From the NCBI RefSeq assembly GCF_030813505.1, contig NZ_JAUSUE010000002.1: 64,000 bases of DNA; one strand, 5' to 3'. Shown piece after piece: positions 33,223 through 43,274 of the stretch (its first letter is position 1; each line of letters opens with the position of its first letter). The stretch comes from Pectinatus haikarae (GTDB taxonomy: Bacteria; Bacillota; Negativicutes; Selenomonadales; Selenomonadaceae). The translations under genes were made by a program, and so were the position numbers. The notes under the pieces were generated by a model. That model was not told where the DNA came from and searched no databases. It saw only the letters and a program-made list of their open reading frames with translations.

Positions 33223-35337
33223 TTAGTTTTGTCCTTTTCCGCTTTGTTCACCCGGTCCGGGTTGAACTGCCGGTGCCTCCTGAGGCATGGCCGGAGTCGG
33301 TTTGGTTCCTGGGCTGGTTTTTGCGCTGCTGTCTGTCTTTGGATTATTCTTCTCGTCATCTTTATTTTTATCAGCTGACTGCGCGCTATTTTTGGCATCA
33401 TTTTTATCTTTTGGCAAAACCTTCTCTTTATCCAAGTCGGTATGGATCTGACTGGTTCCCGTGCCAGAAGGAGCGCTTTGTGCAAATTCAGTTGCTTTTG
33501 TTCCTGACAGAGCCTTAGACATAAATGTTTTCCAAATTAATGCAGGGGTTGTGCCTCCATACATTCCGGGCATTTTGGCATTGTCATCACAGCCGATCCA
33601 GACAGCAGTTACCAGTTCAGGGGTATAACCTATGAACCATGCATCCTGCGAATTGTCGGTAGTGCCTGTCTTACCGGCGGCCGGACGGCCGATATTTGCT
33701 CTTGTACCCGTACCTTCGGTGATTGCATTTTGCAGTACACTTGTCAAAACATCCGCACTATGCTCGCTTATTGCTTTATGCTCTTCAGGACGATGCTGTT
33801 CGATGGTCTTGCCGTTGCGGTCTACTATTTTTATTATGGCTGTTGGTTTGATGTATATCCCTTTATTATCGAAAGCGCTGTAGGCAGCTGCCATCTCCAA
33901 CGGAGTGACGCCCTTTGTCAATCCTCCCAGAACAGTAGCCAGGTTTCTGTCATTTTTGCTGCCGCCCATAACCAGCGTAGAGATTCCCAAATTTTGAGCG
34001 GTTGCCAATACATTATCTATTCCTAAGGAATAAGCCAGTTTAACAGTAGGCACATTTATTGAGTGTGTGGCGATCTGCCTTATATTTACTATGCCACGGA
34101 AACGCCGGTCATCATTCTGCGGTTCCCATGAACCAATTTTCACAGGACTGTCATCTACCTGCGTATTCGGGGTCATGTTATTTTCAAAGGCAGTGGCAAA
34201 AACAAACGGCTTAAAAGACGAGCCGGGCTGGCGTACAGCCATGGTCGCTCTGTTGAATTTGTCGGTGCCGCGGCCGCCGACCATAGCCTTTATATATCCT
34301 GTGTGCGGATCGATTGAAACAAGAGCACCCTGCGGCTGTTCAAGACCATTTTGATCTTTACGTGAATTTGGAAGATTTTTCATTGCTGCTTCTGCATCAC
34401 GCTGCATACTCATGTCTATGGTTGTGTATATCTGCAAGCCTTCTTTGTATACCTTGTCGGCGCCATATTTATCTATCAAGGATTGCGTGACATAATCAAT
34501 AAAATATGAAGCAGTATTATCTTCTTCCGTTTGTTTTTTTCCGGAGCTGAGCTTTAGTTCTTCCTTATCAGCCTGGGCAAGTTGAGCCTGTGTTATATAG
34601 TCGTATTTTTTCATTTGTTCAAGTACGACTGTCTTGCGTTCCTTGGCAGCAGCCAGATTGTTAAGGGGAGAATAGTAATTAGGACTGCGCGGAATTCCTG
34701 CAAGCATAGCACATTCCGATAAATCAAGCTCAGATACGTCTTTGCCGAAATATGTTTGTGCTGCGGCTTGAGCACCATAAGCCCCCTGCCCAAAATAAAT
34801 TTGATTCAGATACATTTCCAGAATTTCTTTTTTTGTATATTTTTGCTCAAGCTGAAGTGCTAAAAATACTTCCTGTATTTTTCGTGTCCATGTACGGTCC
34901 TGTGTCAGATACGCATTCTTTGCCAGCTGTTGTGTGATGGTGCTGCCGCCCTCTGCGATTTCTTTATTGGTTAGATTTGCCCAGATAGCTCTCAGTATGC
35001 CGCGAGGATCTATGCCGAAGTGATCATAAAAACGCGCATCCTCGTTTGCTATAAAAGCATTCTGCAGGGCAGGCGGTATTTTCGCGATAGGCACAGGAAC
35101 GCGATTTTCCACTGCGTGTACTGTTTCTATCAAATTACCATTGATATCATAAATCTGAGATGAAGCTGGTGGTTCAATATTATGAAGCATGTCTGGTTTT
35201 GTATTTATTGTTGCAGTCAAGAAACCACAACCAACGCCAATGACCATGACAACCAAAATTACGACGGCAATAGATGCTGTTTTCTGCCAGCCGCCGTTAC
35301 CCGAGCGACGAGCCGGCGTTTGTGTACGGTTGCTCAT
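33223..35337 (-). CDS. class A penicillin-binding protein (PBP1A type)
   Basis: A bifunctional peptidoglycan synthase of 704 residues. One membrane anchor lies at about 20-45. The glycosyltransferase domain has EDARFYDHFGIDPRGI and GGSTITQQLAKN. The transpeptidase domain has SxxK in QPGSSFKPF and KTGTTDNSQDAWF. The C-terminal 90 residues are a Pro/Lys/Asp/Gln-rich tail. The start ATG at 35337 lies six bases after AGGAGGG; the longer frame has no such site. tyrS follows. Confidence 0.92.
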   Translation of the reverse strand: MSNRTQTPARRSGNGGWQKTASIAVVILVVMVIGVGCGFLTATINTKPDMLHNIEPPASSQIYDINGNLIETVHAVENRVPVPIAKIPPALQNAFIANEDARFYDHFGIDPRGILRAIWANLTNKEIAEGGSTITQQLAKNAYLTQDRTWTRKIQEVFLALQLEQKYTKKEILEMYLNQIYFGQGAYGAQAAAQTYFGKDVSELDLSECAMLAGIPRSPNYYSPLNNLAAAKERKTVVLEQMKKYDYITQAQLAQADKEELKLSSGKKQTEEDNTASYFIDYVTQSLIDKYGADKVYKEGLQIYTTIDMSMQRDAEAAMKNLPNSRKDQNGLEQPQGALVSIDPHTGYIKAMVGGRGTDKFNRATMAVRQPGSSFKPFVFATAFENNMTPNTQVDDSPVKIGSWEPQNDDRRFRGIVNIRQIATHSINVPTVKLAYSLGIDNVLATAQNLGISTLVMGGSKNDRNLATVLGGLTKGVTPLEMAAAYSAFDNKGIYIKPTAIIKIVDRNGKTIEQHRPEEHKAISEHSADVLTSVLQNAITEGTGTRANIGRPAAGKTGTTDNSQDAWFIGYTPELVTAVWIGCDDNAKMPGMYGGTTPALIWKTFMSKALSGTKATEFAQSAPSGTGTSQIHTDLDKEKVLPKDKNDAKNSAQSADKNKDDEKNNPKTDSSAKTSPGTKPTPAMPQEAPAVQPGPGEQSGKGQN

Positions 35338-35474
35338 GCATACCCTCCTAAGTGAAAAATGAACATATAAAATAAATTTGAATATCAAATGATATAATAC
35401 CATAAATTTTACAATGTTACCACTTACAGGTTCTGGAAATCAGCTGCCTGTAAGGTATTTTATGAATGAGGCAG

Positions 35475-37847
35475 TTATTGCAGCTGGACGACAGTTGCGC
35501 CGCTGCCGCCTTCATTTATGTCAGCCAAAGAATAGGAAAAAACACTGCGGTGGTTTTTTAAATATTCATGTATACCCTTGCGCAGAGCACCAGTCCCCTT
35601 GCCATGAATGATGATGATCTGCTTTAATCCGGCCATGATGGCATCATCAATATATTTGTCCAATATTTCCTGCGCATCCGATACCATCATGCCGCGTATA
35701 TCAATTTGGCGGCTTATTGCGGCTGTTTTGTCTGTTTGTGAAAAATTACTTCTTGCCACCGGATGGGTTTCCTGCGGTGTTTTTTGAGCGGAAGAAATAA
35801 AAAGGCAATTTTTAGCTTTAACTGTGGTTTTCAATCCACCGAGTAAAATAACAAATTCATTGCCAGTGACCTCGCCCACAGTGCCTTGTTTTTGGATGTT
35901 TTTCAAAAATACAATATCCCCAGGTTTTATTTTATGAGGATCAGCAGCTATTCCCTGCACCGGCGAAATATCCTGCTCAATTCTGTTGAATTTTCCAAGC
36001 CCTGCCTGTAATTTTTCTCTTGCTGCCTGTATCGTATCCTGACGTTTTTTTATGCCGGAGTCATTGAATTGGGCTTTTAGTTCTTTAATTATTGTTTCGG
36101 CCTGTCTTCTGGTATCACGCAATACAGCAAAACAGTCTTTTTGAGCTTTTTTTATAGACTGATTTTTTTTTCGGGAAAGTTCTTCCTTTTGTTCTATAAG
36201 TTTTTTTTCTAAACTGAATATATGCCGCTCTTTTTCGAGGATAACAGCATTTTTCTGCTCATAAATGAGTTTTTCTGATTCAAGTCTGTTAAGTACATTT
36301 TCAAAATTGGCATGATCAGCCCTGATAAGTTGTTTAGCCCGCAGGATTATTGAGTCGGCAAGGCCAAGCCTGCTGCTTATGGCAAAAGCGTTACTGGCGC
36401 CGGGAATACCAGTCAGCAGCCTGTATGTGGGTTTTAAGGTCTTTATGTCAAATTCGACACTGGCATTTTCTATATTTTCATGGCTGTAGGCAAATGTTTT
36501 CAGCTCGTTATAATGTGTCGTTGCAACCACAGATACATTCATTTCCATGAACTTTTCCAACACAGCCATGGCCAATGATGCACCCTCTTCAGGATCAGTG
36601 CCTGAGCCCAGCTCATCCAGCAAGACCAGATCGTTTGCTCCTGCATTAGCCAAAATATTTATTATGTGTGTTATATGTGCTGAGAATGTGCTGAGGTTTT
36701 GTTCAATACTTTGTTCATCGCCTATATTGGCAAATATTTGCGGATAAAATGCAAGCTTAGAACCGTCTTCAGCCGGTATAAAAAGTCCCGACTGTGCCAT
36801 TGCCGCAAGAAGGCCAAGTGTCTTTAGGCTGACGGTTTTACCGCCGGTATTTGGTCCCGTGATCAGCAGTGTTTTATAAGAAAAACCTATTTTGATATCA
36901 ATGGGGACTATCGATTTCTGTTCCAGCAGAGGATGGCGGGCTTTGAGCAGATCTGTTTGATGCTTTTCATTTAAAACAGGGCACGAGGCTTTCATTTCCA
37001 ACGCCAGTTTTGCTTTAGCAAAAGTAAAATCCAACTGGGCGATAAAATGGCAATTTTGCTGCAGAAGGTCAGCATTTTTGGCAATTTTTACAGAAATTAT
37101 TTTCAAAATACGTTCAATTTCTTTTTTTTCGTTCAGCGTGTATTGCTTTATATCGTTGTTTAAAGCGGCGATAGACAGGGGTTCAATAAAAAGGGTTGAA
37201 CCGCTTGACGATTGATCATGGATTATCCCCGGGAAAAATTGTCGATATTCCTGTTTTATGGGTATAACATACCTGTCGTCGCGAACGGTAACTATATTTT
37301 CCTGAAAAAATTTCTGCATATCGGTATTTTTAAGAATATTATCGATTGTCGATTTTACTCTGTTCTTTGCCGTTTTTATGGCAGCTCTGATACGATAGAG
37401 TTCGTTGCTGGCAGTATCCTGCACAAAGCCATGTTCATCAACAACAGAATTTATTTCGTTTTCAAGCTGACCAAGAATCTCTATTAAAACCGCCAAGCTT
37501 TTAAGTTCCGGGCATTCGACAGGACACTCTTTGAAAAATTTTTTTATATTACGCATGCCATACATTGTGCCGGATATATCCACCAAGATCTCCGCTTCCA
37601 GGACAATACCCATAGATGCCTTTTTCAGTGCCGGGCGGATGTCAGCTATTCCACCAAAGGGGGGCTCACTTTCATGCAATACGGCAACGGCTTCTTCTGT
37701 ATAATGCAAATTTCCACATGCATCTTCAAAGTCGTCCGACGGAAGAAGATTTTTTATTATTTCTCTGCCCTGTGTAGTGTGGGATTTCGAACTGAGTCTA
37801 TCAATAATTTTGTTGTACTGAAGTGTTTTCAGAGTTGCCTGTTCCAT
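35475..37847 (-). CDS. mutS2: MutS2 endonuclease (Smr domain)
   Basis: A 790-residue MutS2 protein, which suppresses homologous recombination and in some species rescues stalled ribosomes. The ATPase has Walker A GPNTGGKTVS and LVLLDELGSGTDPEEGASLA. A long coiled coil covers about 510-620, and the C-terminal Smr nuclease domain ends it (IDIRGMMVSDAQEILDKYID, IIHGKGTGALRKGIHEYL). It starts 10 bases after the U32 peptidase gene, so the two are co-transcribed. Confidence 0.95.
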   Translation of the reverse strand: MEQATLKTLQYNKIIDRLSSKSHTTQGREIIKNLLPSDDFEDACGNLHYTEEAVAVLHESEPPFGGIADIRPALKKASMGIVLEAEILVDISGTMYGMRNIKKFFKECPVECPELKSLAVLIEILGQLENEINSVVDEHGFVQDTASNELYRIRAAIKTAKNRVKSTIDNILKNTDMQKFFQENIVTVRDDRYVIPIKQEYRQFFPGIIHDQSSSGSTLFIEPLSIAALNNDIKQYTLNEKKEIERILKIISVKIAKNADLLQQNCHFIAQLDFTFAKAKLALEMKASCPVLNEKHQTDLLKARHPLLEQKSIVPIDIKIGFSYKTLLITGPNTGGKTVSLKTLGLLAAMAQSGLFIPAEDGSKLAFYPQIFANIGDEQSIEQNLSTFSAHITHIINILANAGANDLVLLDELGSGTDPEEGASLAMAVLEKFMEMNVSVVATTHYNELKTFAYSHENIENASVEFDIKTLKPTYRLLTGIPGASNAFAISSRLGLADSIILRAKQLIRADHANFENVLNRLESEKLIYEQKNAVILEKERHIFSLEKKLIEQKEELSRKKNQSIKKAQKDCFAVLRDTRRQAETIIKELKAQFNDSGIKKRQDTIQAAREKLQAGLGKFNRIEQDISPVQGIAADPHKIKPGDIVFLKNIQKQGTVGEVTGNEFVILLGGLKTTVKAKNCLFISSAQKTPQETHPVARSNFSQTDKTAAISRQIDIRGMMVSDAQEILDKYIDDAIMAGLKQIIIIHGKGTGALRKGIHEYLKNHRSVFSYSLADINEGGSGATVVQLQ

Positions 37848-37857
37848 ATATTCTCCA

Positions 37858-40371
37858 TTAATCGTTGCTCAAAATGCCGCGGAAAAAGTGACCACGTGTA
37901 AAATTAGTTCCCTCAATATTTTCAACGAGATCATTCTGAAATATTTTATGATATTTGCCTTTAGAAATAACTTCCCTGTAAAGCTTTACGGTCTCATGTA
38001 ATTTGGTGCTGTTCATATATCTGCCGTCTATGCGCAATCTCTCCAGACCCAGTTCACATAAATCAGGTACATGTGACAGCATAACGAGTTCTCTGCCGTT
38101 AAGCACATGCATATGGCAAAATTGATCAGTGACAACGGGAAAGTGTTCATTTTTTCGATCTTTTATATAAAATTTACCGCTGGCACACGGTGCGCTGCAT
38201 TTTCCTGTGTCCAGACTGCCAAGAAAACTGCCGGGCAAACAATACTCGGAAACCATAAGCTCAATATTGCCTTGTACAAATACTTCCAGCGGCAAAGAAG
38301 AGCATTTTAGCACAGCTTTTATTTGCTGCATATTCAATTCAGGGGACAGCATGCAGCCGGATATATTCTGTTCCTGTAAAAACTTTATTGCGGCATTGTT
38401 GAAGATATTCATTGAGTAATCTGTCCAGATGGGCAGTTTTATATCATATTGAGCACATAAATTTTGTATATGTTCTATTTGACCGATACTGTGCACATAA
38501 ATTCCGGAAAACTTTTCAGCAGAAAGATTCCGGAAAAACATTTCTGCGACACCGGACTGTTCCTGCCGCAATATACGAGGCATGGAGAGATAAATCGGCG
38601 TATCTGCATTTTTGCACAGCAAAACGGCATTTGTGTATTCTTCCTCAGTGATACTCTGATGACTATAAGAGTCACCACCGAATAACACCCCGTCGCAGCC
38701 GCCCTTTAAAGCTGCATTCAGCTTTTTGATATTATCAACTGCCACAACTAATTTTACCGCATGCTTTTCACGGTTTCTCACTGGCAGCAGCGATTGTTTC
38801 CATGTATCGGATATGGCTGTTTCCTGTGGAATAAATCGCTGCAAACGTTTTTGTTCAAGAATATTCACTGCCTGACGGCGAATGTCATTTAAAATACTCA
38901 TTGGCACCATCACAGAATCATCAATATCGCAATCTAAATTACGTAAGTAGTAAATAGTATTGCCCAGACGATCCATCTGTTTTATGGTTGTTTCGTAAGT
39001 AAGCGGTCTTTTTAAGGCCTTTTCAGCGATAAAATCAGCAGTGTAACTGCTATTCAGTTCATCGCCGTCTGTCATATCAATTTTCACCGCCTCGCCGATA
39101 TGTGCGGTGATTTTGATATCAAGCGGCAGTTTGCGCACGGGATCACTGCTGTTGAAAAAAGCCTTTGCTTTTTCGTTCAGCTTGGAATCAAGAATTTTAA
39201 ACACACGATCGTGTTCTTGAACATGTCCCGGTAATTTTATACTGACTATTTCGCCATTATGTGCAGATTCTACATTTTTACCGCTGATTTTTAATTCCGT
39301 TACATTAGTATTTACACGTCCGCCGATTTTTACCCAGAAATCAATTTTGTCGCCTTTATTCAAATCTCCGGTAAGTTTTATGTCGGCAATATATGTCTGC
39401 TTATCGTATTTTTGGACACGGCCTATGAGTAAACCACGGTTATTGGGTTTGCTGTCACTGATCATTTTTCTGCCGGGCCGATCCAATAAATATGCAGTTG
39501 TAAAATCACGATTAAATATTTGGCTGAGTTCTTTTTTTACCTCTTTTTCTTGAAAAGAAACAGACTTATAATAAGAATCTATTTTTTTACGATAGGCATC
39601 CACTACTATTGCGACATATTCCGGTTTTTTCATGCGTCCCTCTATTTTAAAGGATGAGATGCCGGCTTCAATAAGCTTTGGAATAATATCAAAAGTATTC
39701 ATATCGCGCGGGCTGAGCAGATATTGTCCGGCATCCGCGTTCTGTAAAAGGTCCGTTCCCTTTTCATCAACAAGAGTATAAGGAAGTCTGCAAGGCTGTG
39801 CGCAGCGGCCTCTGTTACCGCTTCTGCCGCCTATCATACTGCTCATGAGACATTGTCCTGAATAGCATACACAGATAGCGCCGTGGATGAAAGTTTCTAT
39901 TTCAATATGCGTATGCCGACATATAAATTTTATATTTTCGAGGCTGACCTCTCTGGCCAAGACCACTCTGCTGAAATTCATCTTTTCCAGTATTTTTACA
40001 CTGTCAAGATTGTTGACACTCATCTGGGTACTGGCGTGAAGAGTCAGTTTTGGAGCAACGGAGCAGGCTATTTTCGCTACGCCAAGATCCTGAACAATAA
40101 TTGCATCAACACCAATGGAATAAAGGAAAACGAGATAATCGGCAAGATCAGACAGCTCGCTGTTATCTACCAGCGTGTTTACTGTCACATGTATTGCTAC
40201 ATTGCGCATATGCGCAAAATCAACAGCTTTTTGTAACTCTTTCTTATTAAAATTATCAGCAAAAGCACGTGCGCCAAAAGTCTTCCCTGATAAATAGACG
40301 GCATCAGCACCGCTTTCTACAGCTGCTTTCAAAGATTCCCATGTTCCGGCAGGAGCTAGTAATTCAACCAA
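37858..40371 (-). CDS. U32 family peptidase-like protein
   Basis: An 837-residue member of peptidase family U32, whose bacterial members include RlhA/TrhP-type RNA hydroxylation factors and collagenase-like proteins. The N-terminal TIM-barrel part has ELLAPAGTWESLKAAVESGADAVYL and the family signature ETFIHGAICVCYSGQCLMSS, then GNRGRCAQPCR, giving a conserved cysteine cluster. A C-terminal U32-like repeat has its own cysteines (DTGKCSAPC). The start is TTG at 40371, seven bases after GGAGG; the upstream ATG has no site. RNA hydroxylation is more likely than proteolysis. Confidence 0.88.
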   Translation of the reverse strand: MVELLAPAGTWESLKAAVESGADAVYLSGKTFGARAFADNFNKKELQKAVDFAHMRNVAIHVTVNTLVDNSELSDLADYLVFLYSIGVDAIIVQDLGVAKIACSVAPKLTLHASTQMSVNNLDSVKILEKMNFSRVVLAREVSLENIKFICRHTHIEIETFIHGAICVCYSGQCLMSSMIGGRSGNRGRCAQPCRLPYTLVDEKGTDLLQNADAGQYLLSPRDMNTFDIIPKLIEAGISSFKIEGRMKKPEYVAIVVDAYRKKIDSYYKSVSFQEKEVKKELSQIFNRDFTTAYLLDRPGRKMISDSKPNNRGLLIGRVQKYDKQTYIADIKLTGDLNKGDKIDFWVKIGGRVNTNVTELKISGKNVESAHNGEIVSIKLPGHVQEHDRVFKILDSKLNEKAKAFFNSSDPVRKLPLDIKITAHIGEAVKIDMTDGDELNSSYTADFIAEKALKRPLTYETTIKQMDRLGNTIYYLRNLDCDIDDSVMVPMSILNDIRRQAVNILEQKRLQRFIPQETAISDTWKQSLLPVRNREKHAVKLVVAVDNIKKLNAALKGGCDGVLFGGDSYSHQSITEEEYTNAVLLCKNADTPIYLSMPRILRQEQSGVAEMFFRNLSAEKFSGIYVHSIGQIEHIQNLCAQYDIKLPIWTDYSMNIFNNAAIKFLQEQNISGCMLSPELNMQQIKAVLKCSSLPLEVFVQGNIELMVSEYCLPGSFLGSLDTGKCSAPCASGKFYIKDRKNEHFPVVTDQFCHMHVLNGRELVMLSHVPDLCELGLERLRIDGRYMNSTKLHETVKLYREVISKGKYHKIFQNDLVENIEGTNFTRGHFFRGILSND

Positions 40372-40471
40372 AAAAATACCTCCAAAATAATAAATATTAA
40401 GAATACAGCTTGGCAAACGCAAACAAAAATAAACGGCATGGAAATCCATACCGCCTCATTTTCCCATAAAC

Positions 40472-40711
40472 TTATTTATCAAGCAGCTTAATCAAATCAT
40501 CATAATCTTTTTTTAAACGGGAATAATCATCAGCCAAATGCAGCGCAGCAAGAACACCTATCCGCTGAATAGGTAAATATTGATTTTTTTTCACTAATTC
40601 ACGCATCTTTGCATCGACCAAATCGGCTAATTCCTTCATGTATTCAATATCAACATCGCCCTTTATGGGATATTGTTCACCATAAATATCAATTGTAAGT
40701 TTATTTTCCAT
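40472..40711 (-). CDS. zapA: cell division protein ZapA
   Basis: A 79-residue ZapA, which bundles FtsZ filaments. It starts MENKLTIDIYGEQYPIKGD and has the helical dimer part (MKELADLVDAKM...VLAALHLADDYSRLKKDY). The ATG at 40711 follows AGGTGG; the frame continues upstream to 40864 without a start signal. It precedes the U32 gene by about 100 bases, as in other Firmicutes. Confidence 0.9.
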   Translation of the reverse strand: MENKLTIDIYGEQYPIKGDVDIEYMKELADLVDAKMRELVKKNQYLPIQRIGVLAALHLADDYSRLKKDYDDLIKLLDK

Positions 40712-40852
40712 AATATGCCACCTGTAAAATATAAGGTCTACTGGTATTGATTTTATCAAAAGATAATTAAATATGCAAGGATACGGCAAAAGATTAGTGT
40801 GATTATCTGGCTGAAGTAAAAATATAGAGAAGCTAACAGCCAAATTTATAGT

Positions 40853-40893
40853 AAAAAGCCTCACAGAAATTCAATAAATTTCCGTGAGGCTTT
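40853..40893 (-). terminator. groESL terminator
   Basis: A stem AAGCCTCAC...GTGAGGCTT, with extension GAAATT/AATTTC and one mismatch, ends in a T-run on the minus strand, downstream of groEL. Confidence 0.85.
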
Positions 40894-40913
40894 CAATCAT
40901 TATACGATCCGTA

Positions 40914-42548
40914 TTACATCATGCCGGGCATGCCGCCGCCCATGCCACCGGGCATACCACCAGGAGCCGGTGCGTCCTTTTCAGGCTTATCCGCTATTAA
41001 TGTTTCGGTCGTCAGAACCATTGCTGCTATGCTGGCAGCATTCTGCAATGCTGAACGTGTAACTTTTGCAGGATCAACTATGCCAGCGCCTACCATGTCA
41101 AGGTATTCGCCGGTAAGAGCGTTAAAACCCTTGCCTGTTCCAGCTTTTTTGACCTTTTCTACCACAACGGAACCTTCAAGTCCGGCGTTGTTTGCAATCT
41201 GGCGAACTGGTTCTTCGATAGCGCGCTTTACTATAGCAATACCGGTTTCTTCATCGCCTTCGGCCTTGATCTTATCCAGAGCAGGCAGGATGTCAATGAA
41301 AGTGGTACCACCGCCTGCAACAATACCTTCTTCAACAGCTGCACGTGTGGCGTTCAACGCATCTTCAATACGAAGCTTTTTGTCTTTAAGTTCTACTTCA
41401 GTTGCAGCACCAATTTCAATAACAGCTACGCCGCCGGATAATTTAGCCAGACGTTCCTGTAATTTTTCCTTATCGAAATCAGAAGTTGTTTCTGCCACTT
41501 GTTTTTTTATTTGTTCACAGCGAGCACTGATAGCTTTTTTGTCACCAGCACCATCAACAATCGTTGTTTCTTCTTTAGAGGAACGAACCTGACGGGCACG
41601 GCCAAGGTCTTCCAATTCTACACTGTCGAGTTTTCTGCCTAGTTCTTCCGTTATGACATTGCCGCCTGTTAATATAGCAATATCTTCGAGCATAGCCTTG
41701 CGGCGGTCACCAAAACCGGGAGCTTTAACTGCCAGAGCTTTAAATGTGCCGCGCAATTTATTTACAACGATGGTTGCCAAAGCTTCTCCATCAAGATCTT
41801 CCCCAATGATAACAATTTCTTTTCCCTGCTTTACAACTTTTTCAAGGATAGGAAGAATGTCACCGATAGCAGAAATTTTGCGGTCAGTGATAAGAATATA
41901 AGGATCATCCATGACTGCTTCCATTTTATCGGTATCAGTTACCATATATGGGGATATGTAACCACGATCAAATTGCATGCCTTCAACAACAGAAAGGTTT
42001 GTAGCCATTCCTTTTGATTCTTCTACGGTAATGACACCATCTTTGCCTACCTTTTCCATAGCGTTGGCAATCAAATCGCCCATTTCTTTGTCGCTGGAAG
42101 AGATTGTAGCAACCTGAGCGATAGCATCTTTACCTTCGACCTTATGAGATTTTGCCTTTATTTCTTCGACTAATGCCTTAACAGCTGCTTCAATACCTTT
42201 TTTTATGATCATAGGATTTGCACCGGCAGCTACATTGCGCATACCTTCATGGATCATGGCCTGTGCAAGTAAAGTTGCCGTAGTAGTACCGTCACCGGCA
42301 ACATCATTTGTTTTTGTCGCAACTTCTTTTACGAGCTGAGCACCCATGTTTTCAAACGGATCTTCGAGTTCTATTTCACGCGCTATGGAAACACCATCAT
42401 TTGTAATTGTTGGTGCACCAAATTTTTTATCGAGAACAACATTTTTACCTTTTGGACCAAGTGTTACTTTTACGGCATTTGCCAATGAATCAACACCCTT
42501 GCCAAGAGCGCGGCGAGCTTCTTCGCCGAATAAAATCTGTTTAGCCAT
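40914..42548 (-). CDS. groEL: chaperonin GroEL
   Basis: A 544-residue Hsp60 chaperonin that folds proteins in an ATP-driven double ring with GroES. It has the family marks: VTLGPKGKNVVLDK, DGTTTATLLAQ, and the C-terminal Gly/Met tail (GGMPGGMGGGMPGMM). The ATG follows a GGAGG site. It is the second gene of groESL, 44 bases after groES, under CIRCE control. Confidence 0.98.
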   Translation of the reverse strand: MAKQILFGEEARRALGKGVDSLANAVKVTLGPKGKNVVLDKKFGAPTITNDGVSIAREIELEDPFENMGAQLVKEVATKTNDVAGDGTTTATLLAQAMIHEGMRNVAAGANPMIIKKGIEAAVKALVEEIKAKSHKVEGKDAIAQVATISSSDKEMGDLIANAMEKVGKDGVITVEESKGMATNLSVVEGMQFDRGYISPYMVTDTDKMEAVMDDPYILITDRKISAIGDILPILEKVVKQGKEIVIIGEDLDGEALATIVVNKLRGTFKALAVKAPGFGDRRKAMLEDIAILTGGNVITEELGRKLDSVELEDLGRARQVRSSKEETTIVDGAGDKKAISARCEQIKKQVAETTSDFDKEKLQERLAKLSGGVAVIEIGAATEVELKDKKLRIEDALNATRAAVEEGIVAGGGTTFIDILPALDKIKAEGDEETGIAIVKRAIEEPVRQIANNAGLEGSVVVEKVKKAGTGKGFNALTGEYLDMVGAGIVDPAKVTRSALQNAASIAAMVLTTETLIADKPEKDAPAPGGMPGGMGGGMPGMM

Positions 42549-42592
42549 TATAAAAAAACCTCCTGAAGTTTTTTATTGAAAATAACCTAAAA

Positions 42593-42874
42593 TCAAGCTA
42601 TCGCAAGTATATCGCTTTCGCGTACGATTAAATAGTCTACACCATCAACCTTGATTTCTGTGCCGGCATATTTAGAGAAAATGATCTTATCTCCTTTTTT
42701 TACTTCCGGAGCAACTTTTTGTCCGTTATCAAGGACTTTACCGCAGCCAACAGCTACAACTTCACCTTTTTGCGGTTTTTCTTTTGCTGTATCCGGTAAT
42801 ACGATACCGCTTGCGGTTTTCATATCTCCTTCAGAAACTTTGATTACAATTCTGTCGCCTAATGGCTTAATCAT
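42593..42874 (-). CDS. groES: co-chaperonin GroES
   Basis: A 93-residue lid of the GroEL chamber, beginning MIKPLGDRIVIKV, with the mobile loop near GDMKTASGIVLPDTA. The AAGGAGG site lies just upstream. A perfect CIRCE element in the leader shows heat-shock control by HrcA. Confidence 0.97.
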   Translation of the reverse strand: MIKPLGDRIVIKVSEGDMKTASGIVLPDTAKEKPQKGEVVAVGCGKVLDNGQKVAPEVKKGDKIIFSKYAGTEIKVDGVDYLIVRESDILAIA

Positions 42875-42918
42875 TGTATGTTCCTCCTTATAAAAACTAA
42901 ATTACATTTATATTTTTG

Positions 42919-42945
42919 TTAGCACTCACTTTGAACGAGTGCTAA
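42919..42945. promoter_or_regulatory. CIRCE operator (HrcA site)
   Basis: A perfect inverted repeat TTAGCACTC, nine bases, GAGTGCTAA matches the consensus for HrcA binding. It sits in the groESL leader just after the promoter. Confidence 0.97.
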
Positions 42946-42956
42946 CTACATTCCTT

Positions 42957-42985
42957 ATGATAAATAAATTTCTATAAAAAATCAA
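42957..42985 (-). promoter_or_regulatory. groESL promoter
   Basis: On the minus strand TTGATT (42985-42980) and TATCAT (42962-42957) are 17 bases apart. Transcription should start just before the CIRCE element. Confidence 0.8.
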
Positions 42986-43149
42986 GTGTTTTTCAAAAAA
43001 ATATACAATTTTTTCATATCCTCTGAGGTATATCATCTTTTTTGCGAAAATTGATCCGCAAATGCATAGATTGATTTAAAGTGTTATAGATAATTTACTA
43101 TTATAAGATTATATTAGTGCAGAAGTGTGCAGTAATCATTAATGCAGGT

Positions 43150-43178
43150 TTGATTTTTAAAAAACGGTTTGTTATAAT
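43150..43178 (+). promoter_or_regulatory. promoter for the HAD phosphatase gene
   Basis: TTGATT (43150-43155) and TATAAT (43173-43178), 17 bases apart, about 97 bases before the start codon. Confidence 0.75.
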
Positions 43179-43274
43179 TTCTAAAGTGCATATTGTTGAA
43201 GAAGATTTTATAAAGGTATGTTTTATGTTCTGCATTTTATATAAGACAAATTGATCAGTGAGGGACGGATAAGA

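Noticed and set aside
35410..35465. Hairpin CTTACAGG/CCTGTAAG between mutS2 and PBP1A as terminator
   Set aside because: 16-base loop and no T-run on the minus strand; support too weak.
40921..41592. 223-codon frame opposite groEL
   Set aside because: Antisense of a highly conserved gene with biased codons; no start signal.
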